A stretch of 64,000 nucleotides of DNA from Pseudomonas fortuita (GTDB taxonomy: Bacteria; Pseudomonadota; Gammaproteobacteria; Pseudomonadales; Pseudomonadaceae), in the NCBI RefSeq assembly GCF_026898135.2, contig NZ_CP114035.2:5931501-5995500 (forward strand). The letters run 5' to 3'. The notes under the pieces were generated by a model. The model saw nothing but the letters and a program-made list of their open reading frames with translations. It did no database searches and was not told the origin of the DNA. The position numbers and the translations under genes are program-made. Positions within the stretch are counted from its first letter, which is position 1, and each line of letters opens with the position of its first letter. This document shows, one piece after another, positions 27,390-36,207 of this stretch.

Positions 27390-28100
27390 ATGCTGCCAAC
27401 CTTTATCCGTCGCCTCTTCCGCGCCCTGCTCTGGTTCGCTGCCGGCAGCGTCGTGCTGGTACTGGTGTTCCGCTGGGTGCCACCGCCCGGCACGGCGCTG
27501 ATGGTCGAGCGAAAGGTCCAGTCCTGGGTTAATGGCGAGCCGATCGACCTGCAGCGCGACTGGGAGCCGTGGGAGAACATCTCCGATGAGCTCAAGGTCG
27601 CGGTCATTGCTGGCGAGGACCAAAAATTCGCCACTCACTGGGGGTTCGACATCCCGGCCATCCAGGCGGCGCTGGCCTACAACGAGCGTGGCGGCAATGT
27701 GCGCGGGGCCAGCACCCTGACCCAGCAAGTGGCCAAGAACCTGTTCCTGTGGTCCGGGCGCAGTTGGTTCCGTAAAGGGCTAGAGGCCTGGTTCACCGCG
27801 CTGATTGAGCTGTTCTGGTCGAAAGAGCGCATTCTCGAGGTTTACCTGAACAGTGCCGAATGGGGCAAGGGCGTGTTTGGTGCGCAGGCGGCGGCGCGCT
27901 ATCACTTTGGTGTCGATGCCAGCCGACTCAGCCGCCAGCAGGCCGCACAACTGGCTGCGGTGCTGCCAAGCCCGATCAAGTGGAGTGCCAGCAGGCCAAG
28001 TACCTACGTGGCCAGCCGGGCTGGCTGGATTCGCCGGCAAATGAGCCAGTTGGGCGGGCCCGGTTACCTGATGCAGCTGGATACATCGCGCAAGCTTTGA
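27390..28100 (+). CDS. mtgA: Monofunctional peptidoglycan glycosyltransferase
   Basis: Polymerises lipid II into glycan strands at the inner membrane without a transpeptidase part. In 236 residues: a membrane anchor near 12-30 and a GT51 domain with catalytic Glu in IAGEDQKFATHWGFD near 79-93, RGASTLTQQVAKNLFLW near 108-124 and KERILEVYLNSAEWG near 146-160. Start 27390 (MLPTFIRRLFR) fits the family; an extension to 27324 would overlap the divergent gene's start. Confidence 0.95.
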   Translation: MLPTFIRRLFRALLWFAAGSVVLVLVFRWVPPPGTALMVERKVQSWVNGEPIDLQRDWEPWENISDELKVAVIAGEDQKFATHWGFDIPAIQAALAYNERGGNVRGASTLTQQVAKNLFLWSGRSWFRKGLEAWFTALIELFWSKERILEVYLNSAEWGKGVFGAQAAARYHFGVDASRLSRQQAAQLAAVLPSPIKWSASRPSTYVASRAGWIRRQMSQLGGPGYLMQLDTSRKL

Positions 28101-28119
28101 GTTTTGCGGTGATGCGCAA

Positions 28120-28147
28120 ATCGAGCGCCGCCCGCGCGGCGCTCGAT
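28120..28147. repeat. REP palindrome (GATCGAGCGCC type)
   Basis: ATCGAGCGCCG, CCCGCG, CGGCGCTCGAT-type palindrome followed by CTCACGGGCG, the same unit that ends the element at 8.1 kb. Lies between convergent mtgA and rpoH. Confidence 0.75.
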
Positions 28148-28179
28148 CTCACGGGCGTCACAACATTCACGCCGAGCAC

Positions 28180-28215
28180 AAAAAAGCCGCTCGCCCCATC
28201 GGGGCCAGCGGCTTT
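28180..28215. terminator. Rho-independent terminator (rpoH/mtgA)
   Basis: AAAAAAGCCGCT, inner stem GCCCC/GGGGC, AGCGGCTTT. The A-tract gives a U-run for rpoH transcripts on the minus strand; the plus-strand U-run is short. Confidence 0.8.
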
Positions 28216-28234
28216 CTCTACAACCAAGGCTCGA

Positions 28235-29089
28235 TCAGGCTGCGATCAGTGCCTTGACCTTGTTCATCGCATTCTTCTCCAGCTGGCGAATCCGCTCAGC
28301 CGATACGCTGTACTTGTCGGCCAGCTCATGCAACGTGGCCTTCTCTTCCGCCAGCCAGCGCTGGTAGAGAATATCGCGGCTACGTTCGTCCAGACCTTGC
28401 AGTGCCTCGTGCAGGTTGCTGGTGGAGTTGTCGCTCCAATCGGCATCTTCCAACTGCACCGCCGGGTCGTAACGGTGGTCTTCCAGGTAATGCGCAGGCG
28501 ACTGGAAGGCGCTGTCGTCGTCAGCTTCTGCTGCCGGGTCGAAGGCCATGTCCTGGCCACTGAGGCGGCTTTCCATCTCGCGCACTTCACGCGGCTCGAC
28601 ACCAAGGCTTTCTGCCACGCGATGCACTTCGTCGTTGTTCAGCCAGGCAAGACGCTTCTTCTGGCTGCGCAGGTTGAAAAACAGCTTGCGCTGGGCCTTG
28701 GTGGTGGCCACCTTGACGATGCGCCAGTTGCGCAGGATGAACTCGTGGATTTCTGCCTTGATCCAGTGCACGGCGAACGACACCAGGCGCACGCCCATCT
28801 CCGGGTTGAAGCGCTTGACGGCTTTCATCAGGCCGACGTTGCCTTCCTGGATCAGGTCGGCCTGGGCCAGCCCGTAGCCTGCATAGCTACGGGCGATATG
28901 TACGACGAAACGCAGGTGGGCCATCACCATTTGACGAGCGGCCTCGACATCCTGCTCATAATAGAGACGCTCGCCCAGATCACGCTCCTGCTCGACCGTC
29001 AGCAGCGGAATGCTGTTGACCGTGTGCACATAGGCTTCCAGGTTTGCACCGGGTACCAGGGCATAGGCAGGTTGCAACGATGTGGTCAT
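28235..29089 (-). CDS. rpoH: Heat-shock sigma factor sigma-32
   Basis: Alternative sigma factor for heat-shock promoters. The 284-residue protein has region 2 ([30 protein letters not shown], about 59-88; [14 protein letters not shown] near 100-113), the RpoH box [11 protein letters not shown] near 131-141 that separates it from RpoD and RpoS, and region 4 with a helix-turn-helix near 247-272 ([19 protein letters not shown]). ATG start with AGGTTCTTGA upstream. It stands apart from ftsYEX by about 110 bases that hold its own promoter-like sites. Translation is expected to be thermoregulated by mRNA folding, as in E. coli. Confidence 0.97.
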   Translation of the reverse strand: MTTSLQPAYALVPGANLEAYVHTVNSIPLLTVEQERDLGERLYYEQDVEAARQMVMAHLRFVVHIARSYAGYGLAQADLIQEGNVGLMKAVKRFNPEMGVRLVSFAVHWIKAEIHEFILRNWRIVKVATTKAQRKLFFNLRSQKKRLAWLNNDEVHRVAESLGVEPREVREMESRLSGQDMAFDPAAEADDDSAFQSPAHYLEDHRYDPAVQLEDADWSDNSTSNLHEALQGLDERSRDILYQRWLAEEKATLHELADKYSVSAERIRQLEKNAMNKVKALIAA

Positions 29090-29136
29090 TCAAGAACCTC
29101 CGACTTACTAAACTCGCGCCTTGTGGGCACTGCCAA

Positions 29137-29165
29137 CATTGACCTGGAACGACGGTACAAGTTCC
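29137..29165 (-). promoter_or_regulatory. Sigma-E/AlgU-type promoter of rpoH
   Basis: On the minus strand GGAACTT (29165-29159), 16-base spacer, TCAATG (29142-29137), about 48 bases ahead of the rpoH start. GGAACTT is the exact extracytoplasmic-stress sigma-E -35 element; the -10 is near the TCTGA/TCAAA consensus. A TTGACA at 29184-29179 could belong to an overlapping sigma-70 promoter. Confidence 0.6.
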
Positions 29166-29200
29166 GTAGTGAAGAAAATGTCAATGCTGGCACGTAAAAA

Positions 29201-30226
29201 CTATCGCGGCGCCAGCTCGTTCAAGTGGCGGGCGACGGCAATCCATGCACCGATATACCCCAACAACACCGCTCCGATCAAGAGCGACAGACCATCGGAC
29301 GCCGGCACCCCACCCAGGGCGAAGTCACTGCCGTACAGCCCGGAAAGCCCTACCACCGCGTCGTTGAGCCAGTTCAGGCCAAACGCCAGGATACCCCAAG
29401 CCAGCAGGCCCGCACCCAGGCCATACAGGGCGCCCATGTACAGGAAAGGCCGGCGCACGTAGGCGTCAGTGCCGCCTACCAGCTTGATCACTTCGATTTC
29501 CACACGGCGGTTTTCAATGTGTAGACGAATTGTGTTACCGATTACTAACAGAAGCGCAGAAATCAGCATCACGGCCAGGCCGAAGACAAAGCGGTCACCC
29601 AGTTTGAGGATTGCCGCCAGGCGCTCGACCCACACCAGGTCCAGTTGCGCCACTTCCACCCGCGGCAGCTCCGACAGGCGCTGACGCAAGGCGTCCAGGG
29701 CCGGCTTGTCGACCTCGGTCGGGGTCACTACCACCACCCCTGGTAGCGGGTTGTCGGGCAGTTCGCGCAGGGCCTCGCCCAGACCGGACTGCTGCTGGAA
29801 TTCTTCCAGTGCCTGCTCGCGGCTGACGAATTGCGCGTCCGCCACACCCGGCATGCCCTTGATCTCGTCGCGCAGCGCTTCGCCATCGCGGCTGCCAGCA
29901 TCGAGCTTGAGGTACAGCGATATTTGCGCAGCGCGCTGCCACGAACCGCCAAGCTGCTCGACGTTCTTCAGCAGCAACGACAGGCCCATGGGCATGCTCA
30001 GCGCCACCGCCATCACCAGGCAGGTGAAAAAGCTGCCGATCGGCTGCTTGCCCAGGCGGCGCAGGCTGTCGGCCATGCTGGCACGGTGGCTTTCCAGCCA
30101 GGCATGCAGCAGCGTACGGAAATCCGGGCCGTCATCGTCTTCGCCGCGCTTTTTCTTCGTCGGCTGCGGGTCGGCAGGCTTTGGCGCAACCCGCTCGGAA
30201 ACCTTCGGCGTACGTGTAGTGCTCAT
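29201..30226 (-). CDS. ftsX: Cell-division ABC-transporter-like permease FtsX
   Basis: Membrane part of FtsEX, which couples the divisome to activation of peptidoglycan amidases. The 341 residues hold a Lys/Asp-rich cytoplasmic N-terminus (TKKKRGEDDDGPDF near 23-36), a first membrane helix near 65-85, a large periplasmic domain (about 86-205) that binds the amidase activator, and three further helices near 215-240, 265-290 and 305-330. Its start overlaps the ftsE stop as ATGA. It ends the ftsY-ftsE-ftsX operon. Confidence 0.95.
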   Translation of the reverse strand: MSTTRTPKVSERVAPKPADPQPTKKKRGEDDDGPDFRTLLHAWLESHRASMADSLRRLGKQPIGSFFTCLVMAVALSMPMGLSLLLKNVEQLGGSWQRAAQISLYLKLDAGSRDGEALRDEIKGMPGVADAQFVSREQALEEFQQQSGLGEALRELPDNPLPGVVVVTPTEVDKPALDALRQRLSELPRVEVAQLDLVWVERLAAILKLGDRFVFGLAVMLISALLLVIGNTIRLHIENRRVEIEVIKLVGGTDAYVRRPFLYMGALYGLGAGLLAWGILAFGLNWLNDAVVGLSGLYGSDFALGGVPASDGLSLLIGAVLLGYIGAWIAVARHLNELAPR

Positions 30227-30894
30227 TGCCCGGCCTCCCCATCGCCGATCAAGCGGCCGCGCTGCAAGGTCAGCATGCGGTGGCGCATGCGCGCAATCAG
30301 TGCCAGATCGTGGCTGGCGATCAATACCGTGGTCCCCAGGCGGTTGATGTCCTCGAACACACCCATGATCTCTGCTGCCAGGCGCGGGTCGAGGTTACCG
30401 GTGGGTTCGTCGGCCAGCAGCAGGGCCGGCTGGTGAACGATGGCGCGGGCGATACCCACCCGCTGCTGCTGCCCGGTAGACAGGTCGGCCGGGAACAGCT
30501 CGCCCTTGTCGGCCAGCGAGACACGCTCCAGGGCCGAGTCCACACGTTTGGCGATCTCGGCCTTGGACAGGCCAAGAATCTGCAGGGGCAAGGCGATGTT
30601 GTTGAACACGGTGCGGTCGAACAACAATTGGTGGTTCTGGAACACCACGCCGATCTGCCGACGCAGGAACGGGATCTGCGCATTGCTGATCTGGCCCAGG
30701 TCCTGCCCTGCCAGCATGAGCTTGCCGCTGGTCGGGCGCTCCATGGCCAGCAACAGACGCAGCAAGGTGCTCTTGCCAGCGCCCGAGTGGCCGGTGACGA
30801 ACAGGAATTCGCCCCGGCGCGCCCGGAAACTCAGCTCATGCAAACCCACATGACCGTTGGGATAGCGCTTGGCAACCTGTTCGAATCGGATCAT
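30223..30894 (-). CDS. ftsE: Cell-division ATP-binding protein FtsE
   Basis: ATPase of FtsEX. In 223 residues: Walker A GHSGAGKSTLL near 35-45, Q-loop VFQNHQLL near 84-91, signature LSTGQQQRVGIARA near 138-151 (canonical LSGGQ replaced by LSTGQ), Walker B LLADEPTGNLD near 158-168 and switch His in IASHDLALI near 190-198. Lies 2 bases downstream of ftsY. Start MIRFEQVAKRYPNG is the family start. Confidence 0.96.
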   Translation of the reverse strand: MIRFEQVAKRYPNGHVGLHELSFRARRGEFLFVTGHSGAGKSTLLRLLLAMERPTSGKLMLAGQDLGQISNAQIPFLRRQIGVVFQNHQLLFDRTVFNNIALPLQILGLSKAEIAKRVDSALERVSLADKGELFPADLSTGQQQRVGIARAIVHQPALLLADEPTGNLDPRLAAEIMGVFEDINRLGTTVLIASHDLALIARMRHRMLTLQRGRLIGDGEAGQ

Positions 30895-30896
30895 GG

Positions 30897-32441
30897 TCAG
30901 TCTCGCTCGGCGAACAGAGCCTTCACGAACGGCTCGGCTTCGAAGGTGCGCAGGTCATCGATACCTTCACCGACACCGATGAAGCGAATCGGGATGTTGA
31001 ACTGCTTGGCCAGGGCGAAGATCACCCCGCCTTTGGCAGTGCCGTCCAGCTTGGTCAGGGCCAGACCGGTCAGTTCGACGCTCTGGTTGAAGTACTTGGC
31101 CTGGCTGATGGCGTTCTGGCCGGTGCCGGCATCGAGTACCAGCAACACCTCGTGCGGTGCGTCGGCGTCCAGCTTGCCGATGACCCGGCGGACCTTTTTC
31201 AGCTCCTCCATCAGGTTGTCTTTGGTGTGCAGGCGGCCGGCAGTGTCGGCGATCAGCACGTCGGCGCCACGGGCCTTGGCGGCCTGCACTGCGTCGAAGA
31301 TCACCGACGCAGAGTCGGCGCCGGTATGCTGGGCAATCACCGGAATCTGATTACGCTCGCCCCACACCTGCAACTGCTCGACCGCCGCAGCACGGAAGGT
31401 GTCACCGGCAGCCAGCATCACTTTCTTGCCTTCGAGCTGCAGTTTTTTCGCCAGTTTGCCGATGGTGGTGGTCTTGCCGGCGCCGTTCACGCCGACCACC
31501 AGGATCACATAGGGTTTGTTCTGCGCCTGCACTTTCAGCGGCTGCTCGACCGGGCGCAGCAACGCGGCCAGTTCTTCCTGCAGCGACTTGTACAGCGCGT
31601 CGGCGTCGGCCAGCTGCTTGCGTGCGACCTTCTGGGTCAGGTTCTGGACGATGGCCGAGGTGGCTTCTACACCGACGTCGGCGGTCAGCAGGCGCGTCTC
31701 GATTTCGTCGAGCAGGTCATCGTCGATGACCTTCTTGCCGAGGAACAGGCTGGCCATGCCTTCGCCGATGCTGGCGCTGGTCTTGGACAAGCCCTGCTTG
31801 AGGCGGGCAAAGAAGCCGGGCTTGGCTTGTTCGGCAACGGTTGCGGCAGCGACAGGCTCGGGCTCTGCCTGCACGGGCTCTGTTACCGGACGCTCGGGAA
31901 TCGCTGGCGGGGCCTTAGGCTCCAGGTCAGGGACGAGCGCGACGGGCTCCTCGGCAACGGGCAGGACCAGGTTGCTGACCGGGGGTTCGACAGCCTGATG
32001 GGCCGGGGCTGCAACTGGCGCAGGGGTTTCGAGCTGCGGGGCCGCAGGTTCCGCATTCGCGGGCACGCCCGCTCCCACAGGGGCGGGGGCCGGCTCAGGA
32101 GCTGGGGTAACCACCAGGGCAGGTGCTGGCTCAGGGACCGGTGCAACCACCGGGGCAGGTACTGGCTCAGGAACCGGGGCAGCCACCGGGGCAGGAGCTG
32201 GCTCAGCAGCCCGAGGGGCCTCAGTTGCAGTTGCGGGTGCTTCAGCAACCACCGGCTCGACCGGAGCAGCTTCAGGGTGCTCGACGGCAGACGGCGGCGC
32301 TACAGGCTCTGCAGCCTGGGATTCAGGGACTTGTGGCTGTTCGGCGACAGGTTGCTGCGGCTTCTTGCGAAACCAGCTGAACAGGCCTTTCTTCTCGCCA
32401 GCCTCGGCCGGCGCTTTTTTGTCGTCGTTGGAACCAAACAT
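30897..32441 (-). CDS. ftsY: Signal recognition particle receptor FtsY
   Basis: SRP receptor GTPase that docks ribosome-SRP complexes to the inner membrane. In 514 residues: a long acidic/Pro-Ala-rich A domain (about 1-200), an N domain near 205-300 (GFFARLKQGLSKTSASIGEG) and a G domain with GVNGAGKTTTIGKLA near 316-330, GDTFRAAA near 345-352, DTAGRLHTK near 399-407 and TKLDGTAKGG near 460-469. The A domain contains 12-residue tandem repeats (PEPVPAPVVAPV type) and a stretch GAGVPANA that is encoded by REP-like DNA. First gene of ftsY-ftsE-ftsX. Confidence 0.96.
   Translation of the reverse strand: MFGSNDDKKAPAEAGEKKGLFSWFRKKPQQPVAEQPQVPESQAAEPVAPPSAVEHPEAAPVEPVVAEAPATATEAPRAAEPAPAPVAAPVPEPVPAPVVAPVPEPAPALVVTPAPEPAPAPVGAGVPANAEPAAPQLETPAPVAAPAHQAVEPPVSNLVLPVAEEPVALVPDLEPKAPPAIPERPVTEPVQAEPEPVAAATVAEQAKPGFFARLKQGLSKTSASIGEGMASLFLGKKVIDDDLLDEIETRLLTADVGVEATSAIVQNLTQKVARKQLADADALYKSLQEELAALLRPVEQPLKVQAQNKPYVILVVGVNGAGKTTTIGKLAKKLQLEGKKVMLAAGDTFRAAAVEQLQVWGERNQIPVIAQHTGADSASVIFDAVQAAKARGADVLIADTAGRLHTKDNLMEELKKVRRVIGKLDADAPHEVLLVLDAGTGQNAISQAKYFNQSVELTGLALTKLDGTAKGGVIFALAKQFNIPIRFIGVGEGIDDLRTFEAEPFVKALFAERD
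32054..32208. repeat. In-frame 36-base tandem repeats and REP-like insert in ftsY
   Basis: About 32090-32208 holds three to four imperfect 36-base units that encode PEPxPAPVxxPV. Next to them, 32054-32080 reads CATTCGCGGGCACGCCCGC then TCCCACAG, the layout of an extragenic REP, but in frame within the ftsY A domain. Confidence 0.65.
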
Positions 32442-32672
32442 GGAGGACGGCTATCTCAGGGTAGCGATGAGCCAGCAATGGCACATCGGGAATTCTCTCT
32501 ACGCAGAACAGACTATCTTGAAGCCGGCTGGTTCATGCGCAACGTTTTGTCGTAGTGTCCTGTGGGCCAGAACGGCGACAGGCATGGTCGCCAGGCAACC
32601 GGATCAGTATCCTAGCACCTCCTGGCCCGTCGACGCTAAACCCAGCGGGCCGCCGAACAGGTTAAACACCTT

Positions 32673-34028
32673 ATGAATGCTCTAGCCCGCCGCGCCGCTG
32701 GCCTGTTGCTCGGCACGCTGTGCCTGCCACTGGCCGCCTTCGCCGCCGATGTGCAGCCCACCCACGAATTCATCCTCGACAATGGCCTGAAGGTGGTCGT
32801 GCGCGAAGACCATCGCGCGCCGGTGGTGGTCTCGCAGATCTGGTACAAGGTCGGCTCCAGCTACGAAACCCCCGGCCAGACCGGCTTGTCTCATGCGCTG
32901 GAACACATGATGTTCAAGGGCAGCGCCAAGGTCGGCCCCGGCGAAGCTTCACGCATCCTGCGTGACCTGGGCGCCGAAGAAAACGCCTTTACCAGCGACG
33001 ACTACACCGCCTATTACCAAGTACTGGCCCGTGACCGATTGCCGGTCGCCCTGGAGCTGGAGGCCGACCGCTTGGCCAGCCTGCGCCTGCCGGCCGACGA
33101 ATTCAGCCGCGAAATCGAGGTGATCAAGGAAGAGCGCCGCCTGCGCACCGACGATCAGCCCAATTCCAAGGCGTTCGAGCTGTTCCGCGCCATGGCCTAT
33201 CCGGCCAGCGGCTACCACACGCCGACCATCGGCTGGATGGCCGACCTGGAGCGCATGAAGGTCGAAGAGCTGCGCCACTGGTACGAATCCTGGTACGCCC
33301 CCAACAATGCCACTCTGGTGGTGGTCGGCGATGTCACCGCCGACGAGGTCAAGGGCCTGGCGCAGAAGTACTTCGGCAGCATTCCCAAGCGTGCCGTACC
33401 GCCAGCCAAACTGCCCCTGGAGCTGGCCGAACCTGGCCAGCGCCAGCTGACCCTGCACGTACGCACCCAACTGCCCAGCCTGATCTATGGCTTCAACGTG
33501 CCCGGCCTGCCCACCGCCAAAGATCCGCGCACCGTGCATGCCCTGCGCCTGATCTCGGCACTGCTCGACGGCGGTTACAGCGCGCGCATGCCGGCACGCC
33601 TGGAGCGTGGCCAGGAGCTGGTCGCCGGCGCCTCGTCCAGCTACAACGCCTTCACCCGCGGCGACAGCCTGTTCCTGATCTCGGCCACGCCGAATGTGCA
33701 GAAGCAGAAAACCCTCGACGATGTGGAAAAAGGCATCTGGCAATTGCTTGAAGAACTCAAGACCACCCCGCCCAGCGCCGAAGAGCTCGAACGCGTGCGC
33801 GCTCAAGTCATTGCGGGCCTGGTCTACGACCGTGACTCCATCAGCAGCCAGGCCACCACCATCGGCCAGCTGGAAACCGTCGGCCTGTCCTGGAAACTGA
33901 TCGACAGCGAGCTGGACGAGCTCAAGCAAGTCACCCCGCAGGACATCCAGAACGCCGCGCGCACCTATTTCACCCGTGAACGCCTGAGCGTTGCCCATGT
34001 ACTGCCCGAGGAGTCCGCTCATGAGTGA
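32673..34028 (+). CDS. M16 zinc metallopeptidase, catalytic subunit, exported (pair 1)
   Basis: 451-residue insulinase/pitrilysin-type protease. A signal peptide near residues 1-25 (LLLGTLCLPLAAFA) sends it to the periplasm. The inverted zinc motif HALEH is at 74-78 and the distal Glu ligand near 154 in REIEVIKEERR. The C-terminal half is the second M16 domain. The next gene overlaps by 8 bases and codes for a partner without the zinc motif, the standard two-subunit M16B arrangement. Divergent from ftsY. Substrates unknown; pitrilysin relatives degrade peptides of a few kDa. Confidence 0.9.
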   Translation: MNALARRAAGLLLGTLCLPLAAFAADVQPTHEFILDNGLKVVVREDHRAPVVVSQIWYKVGSSYETPGQTGLSHALEHMMFKGSAKVGPGEASRILRDLGAEENAFTSDDYTAYYQVLARDRLPVALELEADRLASLRLPADEFSREIEVIKEERRLRTDDQPNSKAFELFRAMAYPASGYHTPTIGWMADLERMKVEELRHWYESWYAPNNATLVVVGDVTADEVKGLAQKYFGSIPKRAVPPAKLPLELAEPGQRQLTLHVRTQLPSLIYGFNVPGLPTAKDPRTVHALRLISALLDGGYSARMPARLERGQELVAGASSSYNAFTRGDSLFLISATPNVQKQKTLDDVEKGIWQLLEELKTTPPSAEELERVRAQVIAGLVYDRDSISSQATTIGQLETVGLSWKLIDSELDELKQVTPQDIQNAARTYFTRERLSVAHVLPEESAHE

Positions 34029-35511
34029 TCGTCGCGCACCACGCCCAACCCTGCTGGCCACCGGCATCCGCGCCCTGGCGCTGGCGGCAGTGCTGGCCGC
34101 ACCGGCCATGGCCGACAACTCCGCCAAGGCTGACAACAGCGCCGCCCGGCCGGCCAACACGTTGCAGTCGCTGGCCGAGCTGGATGGCAAGGCCCCCAGC
34201 CGGCGCCAGCTGAACATTCAGCACTGGAGCACCGCTGAGGGTGCCCGGGTGCTGTTCGTCGAAGCCCGCGAACTGCCGATGTTCGACCTGCGCGTCACCT
34301 TCGCCGCCGGCAGCAGCCAGGACGGTGGAACACCCGGCGTGGCGGCGCTGACCAACGCCATGCTCAACGAGGGTGTGGCCGGTAAGGACGTAACCGCCAT
34401 CGCCGAAGGTTTTGAAGGCCTGGGCGCAGACTTTGGCAACGGCTCCTACCGCGACATGGCTGTGGCGTCGCTGCGCAGCCTCAGCGCCAAGGACAAACGT
34501 GAGCCTGCGCTCAAACTGTTCACCGAAGTGGCAGGCAAGCCGACCTTCCCCGAGGACGCCCTCAAGCGCATCAAGAACCAGATGCTGGCCGGCTTTGAAT
34601 ACGAAAAGCAGAACCCCGGCAAGATCGCGGGCAAGGCCCTGTTCGGCAACCTTTATGGTGACCACCCCTACGCCCACCCAAGCGATGGCACCGCAGAAAC
34701 CATCAACGGCATTACCCTGGAACAATTGCGTGCCTTCCACGCCAAGGCTTATACCGGTGGCAACGCGGTGATCGCACTGGTCGGCGACCTCAGCCGGGCC
34801 GAGGCCGAAGCCATCGCTGCCCAGGTTTCGGCAGGCCTGCCCAAGGGCCCGGCGCTTGCCGCGCCGGCCCAGCCCAGCGAAGCCAAGGCTGGCCTGACCC
34901 ACATCGACTTCCCGTCCAAACAGACCCACCTGATGCTGGCAGAACTGGGTATCGACCGCCAAGACCCGGATTGGCCAGCCTTGTCGCTGGGCAACCAGAT
35001 CCTCGGCGGTGGTGCCTTCGGTACCCGGCTGATGAGCGAAGTGCGTGAAAAGCGTGGCCTGACCTACGGCGTGTACTCGGTGTTCAGCCCCATGCAGGTG
35101 CGTGGCCCGTTCATGATCAACCTGCAGACCCGTGCCGAGCTCAGTGAAGGCACGCTCAAGCTGGTGCAGGGCATACTTGCCGACTACCTCTCGACAGGCC
35201 CCACCCAGCAAGAGCTTGACGATGCCAAGCGCGAACTGGCCGGCAGCTTCCCGCTGTCCAATGCCAGCAACGCCAGCATCGTCGGCCAATTGGGTGCAAT
35301 CGGTTTCTACAATCTGCCGCTGACCTGGCTGGAAGACTTCATGCAGCAGTCCCAGGCCCTCACCGTCGAGCAGGTCAAGGCAGCCATGAACAAACACCTG
35401 TCAGCCGATAAACTGGTGATCGTCACCGTGGGCCCGAAAGTGCCACAGAAACCCCTGCCAGCACCTACTGAAAAGCCCTCCGAGCAAGCGCTCGGGGTAC
35501 CGGAGCACTAA
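34021..35511 (+). CDS. M16 peptidase-like partner subunit, exported (pair 1)
   Basis: 496-residue M16 homologue without HxxEH. A hydrophobic signal segment near residues 15-31 (IRALALAAVLAAPAMA) directs export. At the place of the zinc motif there is GVAALTNAMLNEG. The C-terminal domain keeps the Arg-Tyr substrate-binding pair in MSEVREKRGLTYGVYS near 333-348. Such subunits complete the chamber of the catalytic partner. Start 34021 (MSDRRAPRP) overlaps the end of the catalytic gene; an earlier ATG at 33991 would extend the overlap and displace the signal peptide. Confidence 0.88.
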   Translation: MSDRRAPRPTLLATGIRALALAAVLAAPAMADNSAKADNSAARPANTLQSLAELDGKAPSRRQLNIQHWSTAEGARVLFVEARELPMFDLRVTFAAGSSQDGGTPGVAALTNAMLNEGVAGKDVTAIAEGFEGLGADFGNGSYRDMAVASLRSLSAKDKREPALKLFTEVAGKPTFPEDALKRIKNQMLAGFEYEKQNPGKIAGKALFGNLYGDHPYAHPSDGTAETINGITLEQLRAFHAKAYTGGNAVIALVGDLSRAEAEAIAAQVSAGLPKGPALAAPAQPSEAKAGLTHIDFPSKQTHLMLAELGIDRQDPDWPALSLGNQILGGGAFGTRLMSEVREKRGLTYGVYSVFSPMQVRGPFMINLQTRAELSEGTLKLVQGILADYLSTGPTQQELDDAKRELAGSFPLSNASNASIVGQLGAIGFYNLPLTWLEDFMQQSQALTVEQVKAAMNKHLSADKLVIVTVGPKVPQKPLPAPTEKPSEQALGVPEH

Positions 35512-36113
35512 TGCCAAGATCCACCCCTCCCGCCCGCCCGCAATCGGGCCAAAGCAAGGGCCAGGGCCACCTGCGCATCATCGCCGGCGAGTGGCGTAGC
35601 CGCCGCCTGGCGGTACCGGAAGGTGAAGGCCTGCGGCCAACGCCAGACCGCGTGCGCGAAACCTTGTTCAACTGGCTGGCGCCGCACATCGAGGGTGCCC
35701 GCATACTGGATGCCTTCACCGGCAGCGGTGCCCTGGTGCTCGAAGCCCTGTCTCGCGGCGCCAAGGATGCCGTGGCACTGGACAGCAACCCCGCGGCGAT
35801 CGGCAACCTGAAGAACAACCTCGAGATCCTTCGTTGCCCGCGCGGGCAAATTCTGCAAACCGATGCCCTGCGCTACCTGCAAGGCCCGGCCAAGCAGCAG
35901 TTCGACGTGGTGTTCCTCGACCCGCCGTTCCACAAGGACCTGCTGGCCAACACCTGCAACCTGCTGGAGCAGAACCAGTGGCTGGGCGAACAGGCGCTGA
36001 TCTACACCGAAAGCGAAGCGGCGCCGTCAACACTGCCGATGCCCGGCAACTGGCGCCTGCACCGCGAGAAGAAAACCGGCCAGGTGCATTACGCGCTCTG
36101 GCAGCGAGGATGA
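35511..36113 (+). CDS. rsmD: 16S rRNA (guanine966-N2)-methyltransferase
   Basis: Methylates G966 of 16S rRNA during 30S assembly. In 200 residues: LRIIAGEWRSRRL near 21-33, RPTPDRVRETLFNWL near 42-56, SAM motif LDAFTGSGALVLEAL near 65-79 and the catalytic DPPF near 136-139. The start overlaps the stop of the preceding M16 gene as TAATG, so translation is coupled. In other bacteria rsmD is usually next to ftsY/ftsEX or coaD; here it lies between two M16 pairs. Confidence 0.95.
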   Translation: MPRSTPPARPQSGQSKGQGHLRIIAGEWRSRRLAVPEGEGLRPTPDRVRETLFNWLAPHIEGARILDAFTGSGALVLEALSRGAKDAVALDSNPAAIGNLKNNLEILRCPRGQILQTDALRYLQGPAKQQFDVVFLDPPFHKDLLANTCNLLEQNQWLGEQALIYTESEAAPSTLPMPGNWRLHREKKTGQVHYALWQRG

Positions 36114-36207
36114 CCCGGTAAACCGGGTTTGGCTTACTTAGTTACCGCATTCCCGCCGCCTGCGTGGCTGAAGCTGCTCCTTTGTTTCTTGAAGGAGCAC
36201 TTCAACC

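Noticed and set aside
26954..27634. 226-residue reading of the DUF423 gene
   Set aside because: The upper part overlaps divergent mtgA and has no family sequence; the ATG at 27325 has AAGGAG and gives the normal 123 residues.
30223..30894. FtsE signature LSTGQ as a damaging change
   Set aside because: FtsE proteins often vary at this position (LSAGE, LSGGE and similar), so it is not evidence of loss of function.
36114..36207. Precursor peptide gene for the second M16 pair
   Set aside because: The gap 36114-36207 and the gap 38876-38935 were read in all frames; the only ATG-led frames are a few codons long and have no ribosome site, so no peptide substrate is encoded next to the pair.
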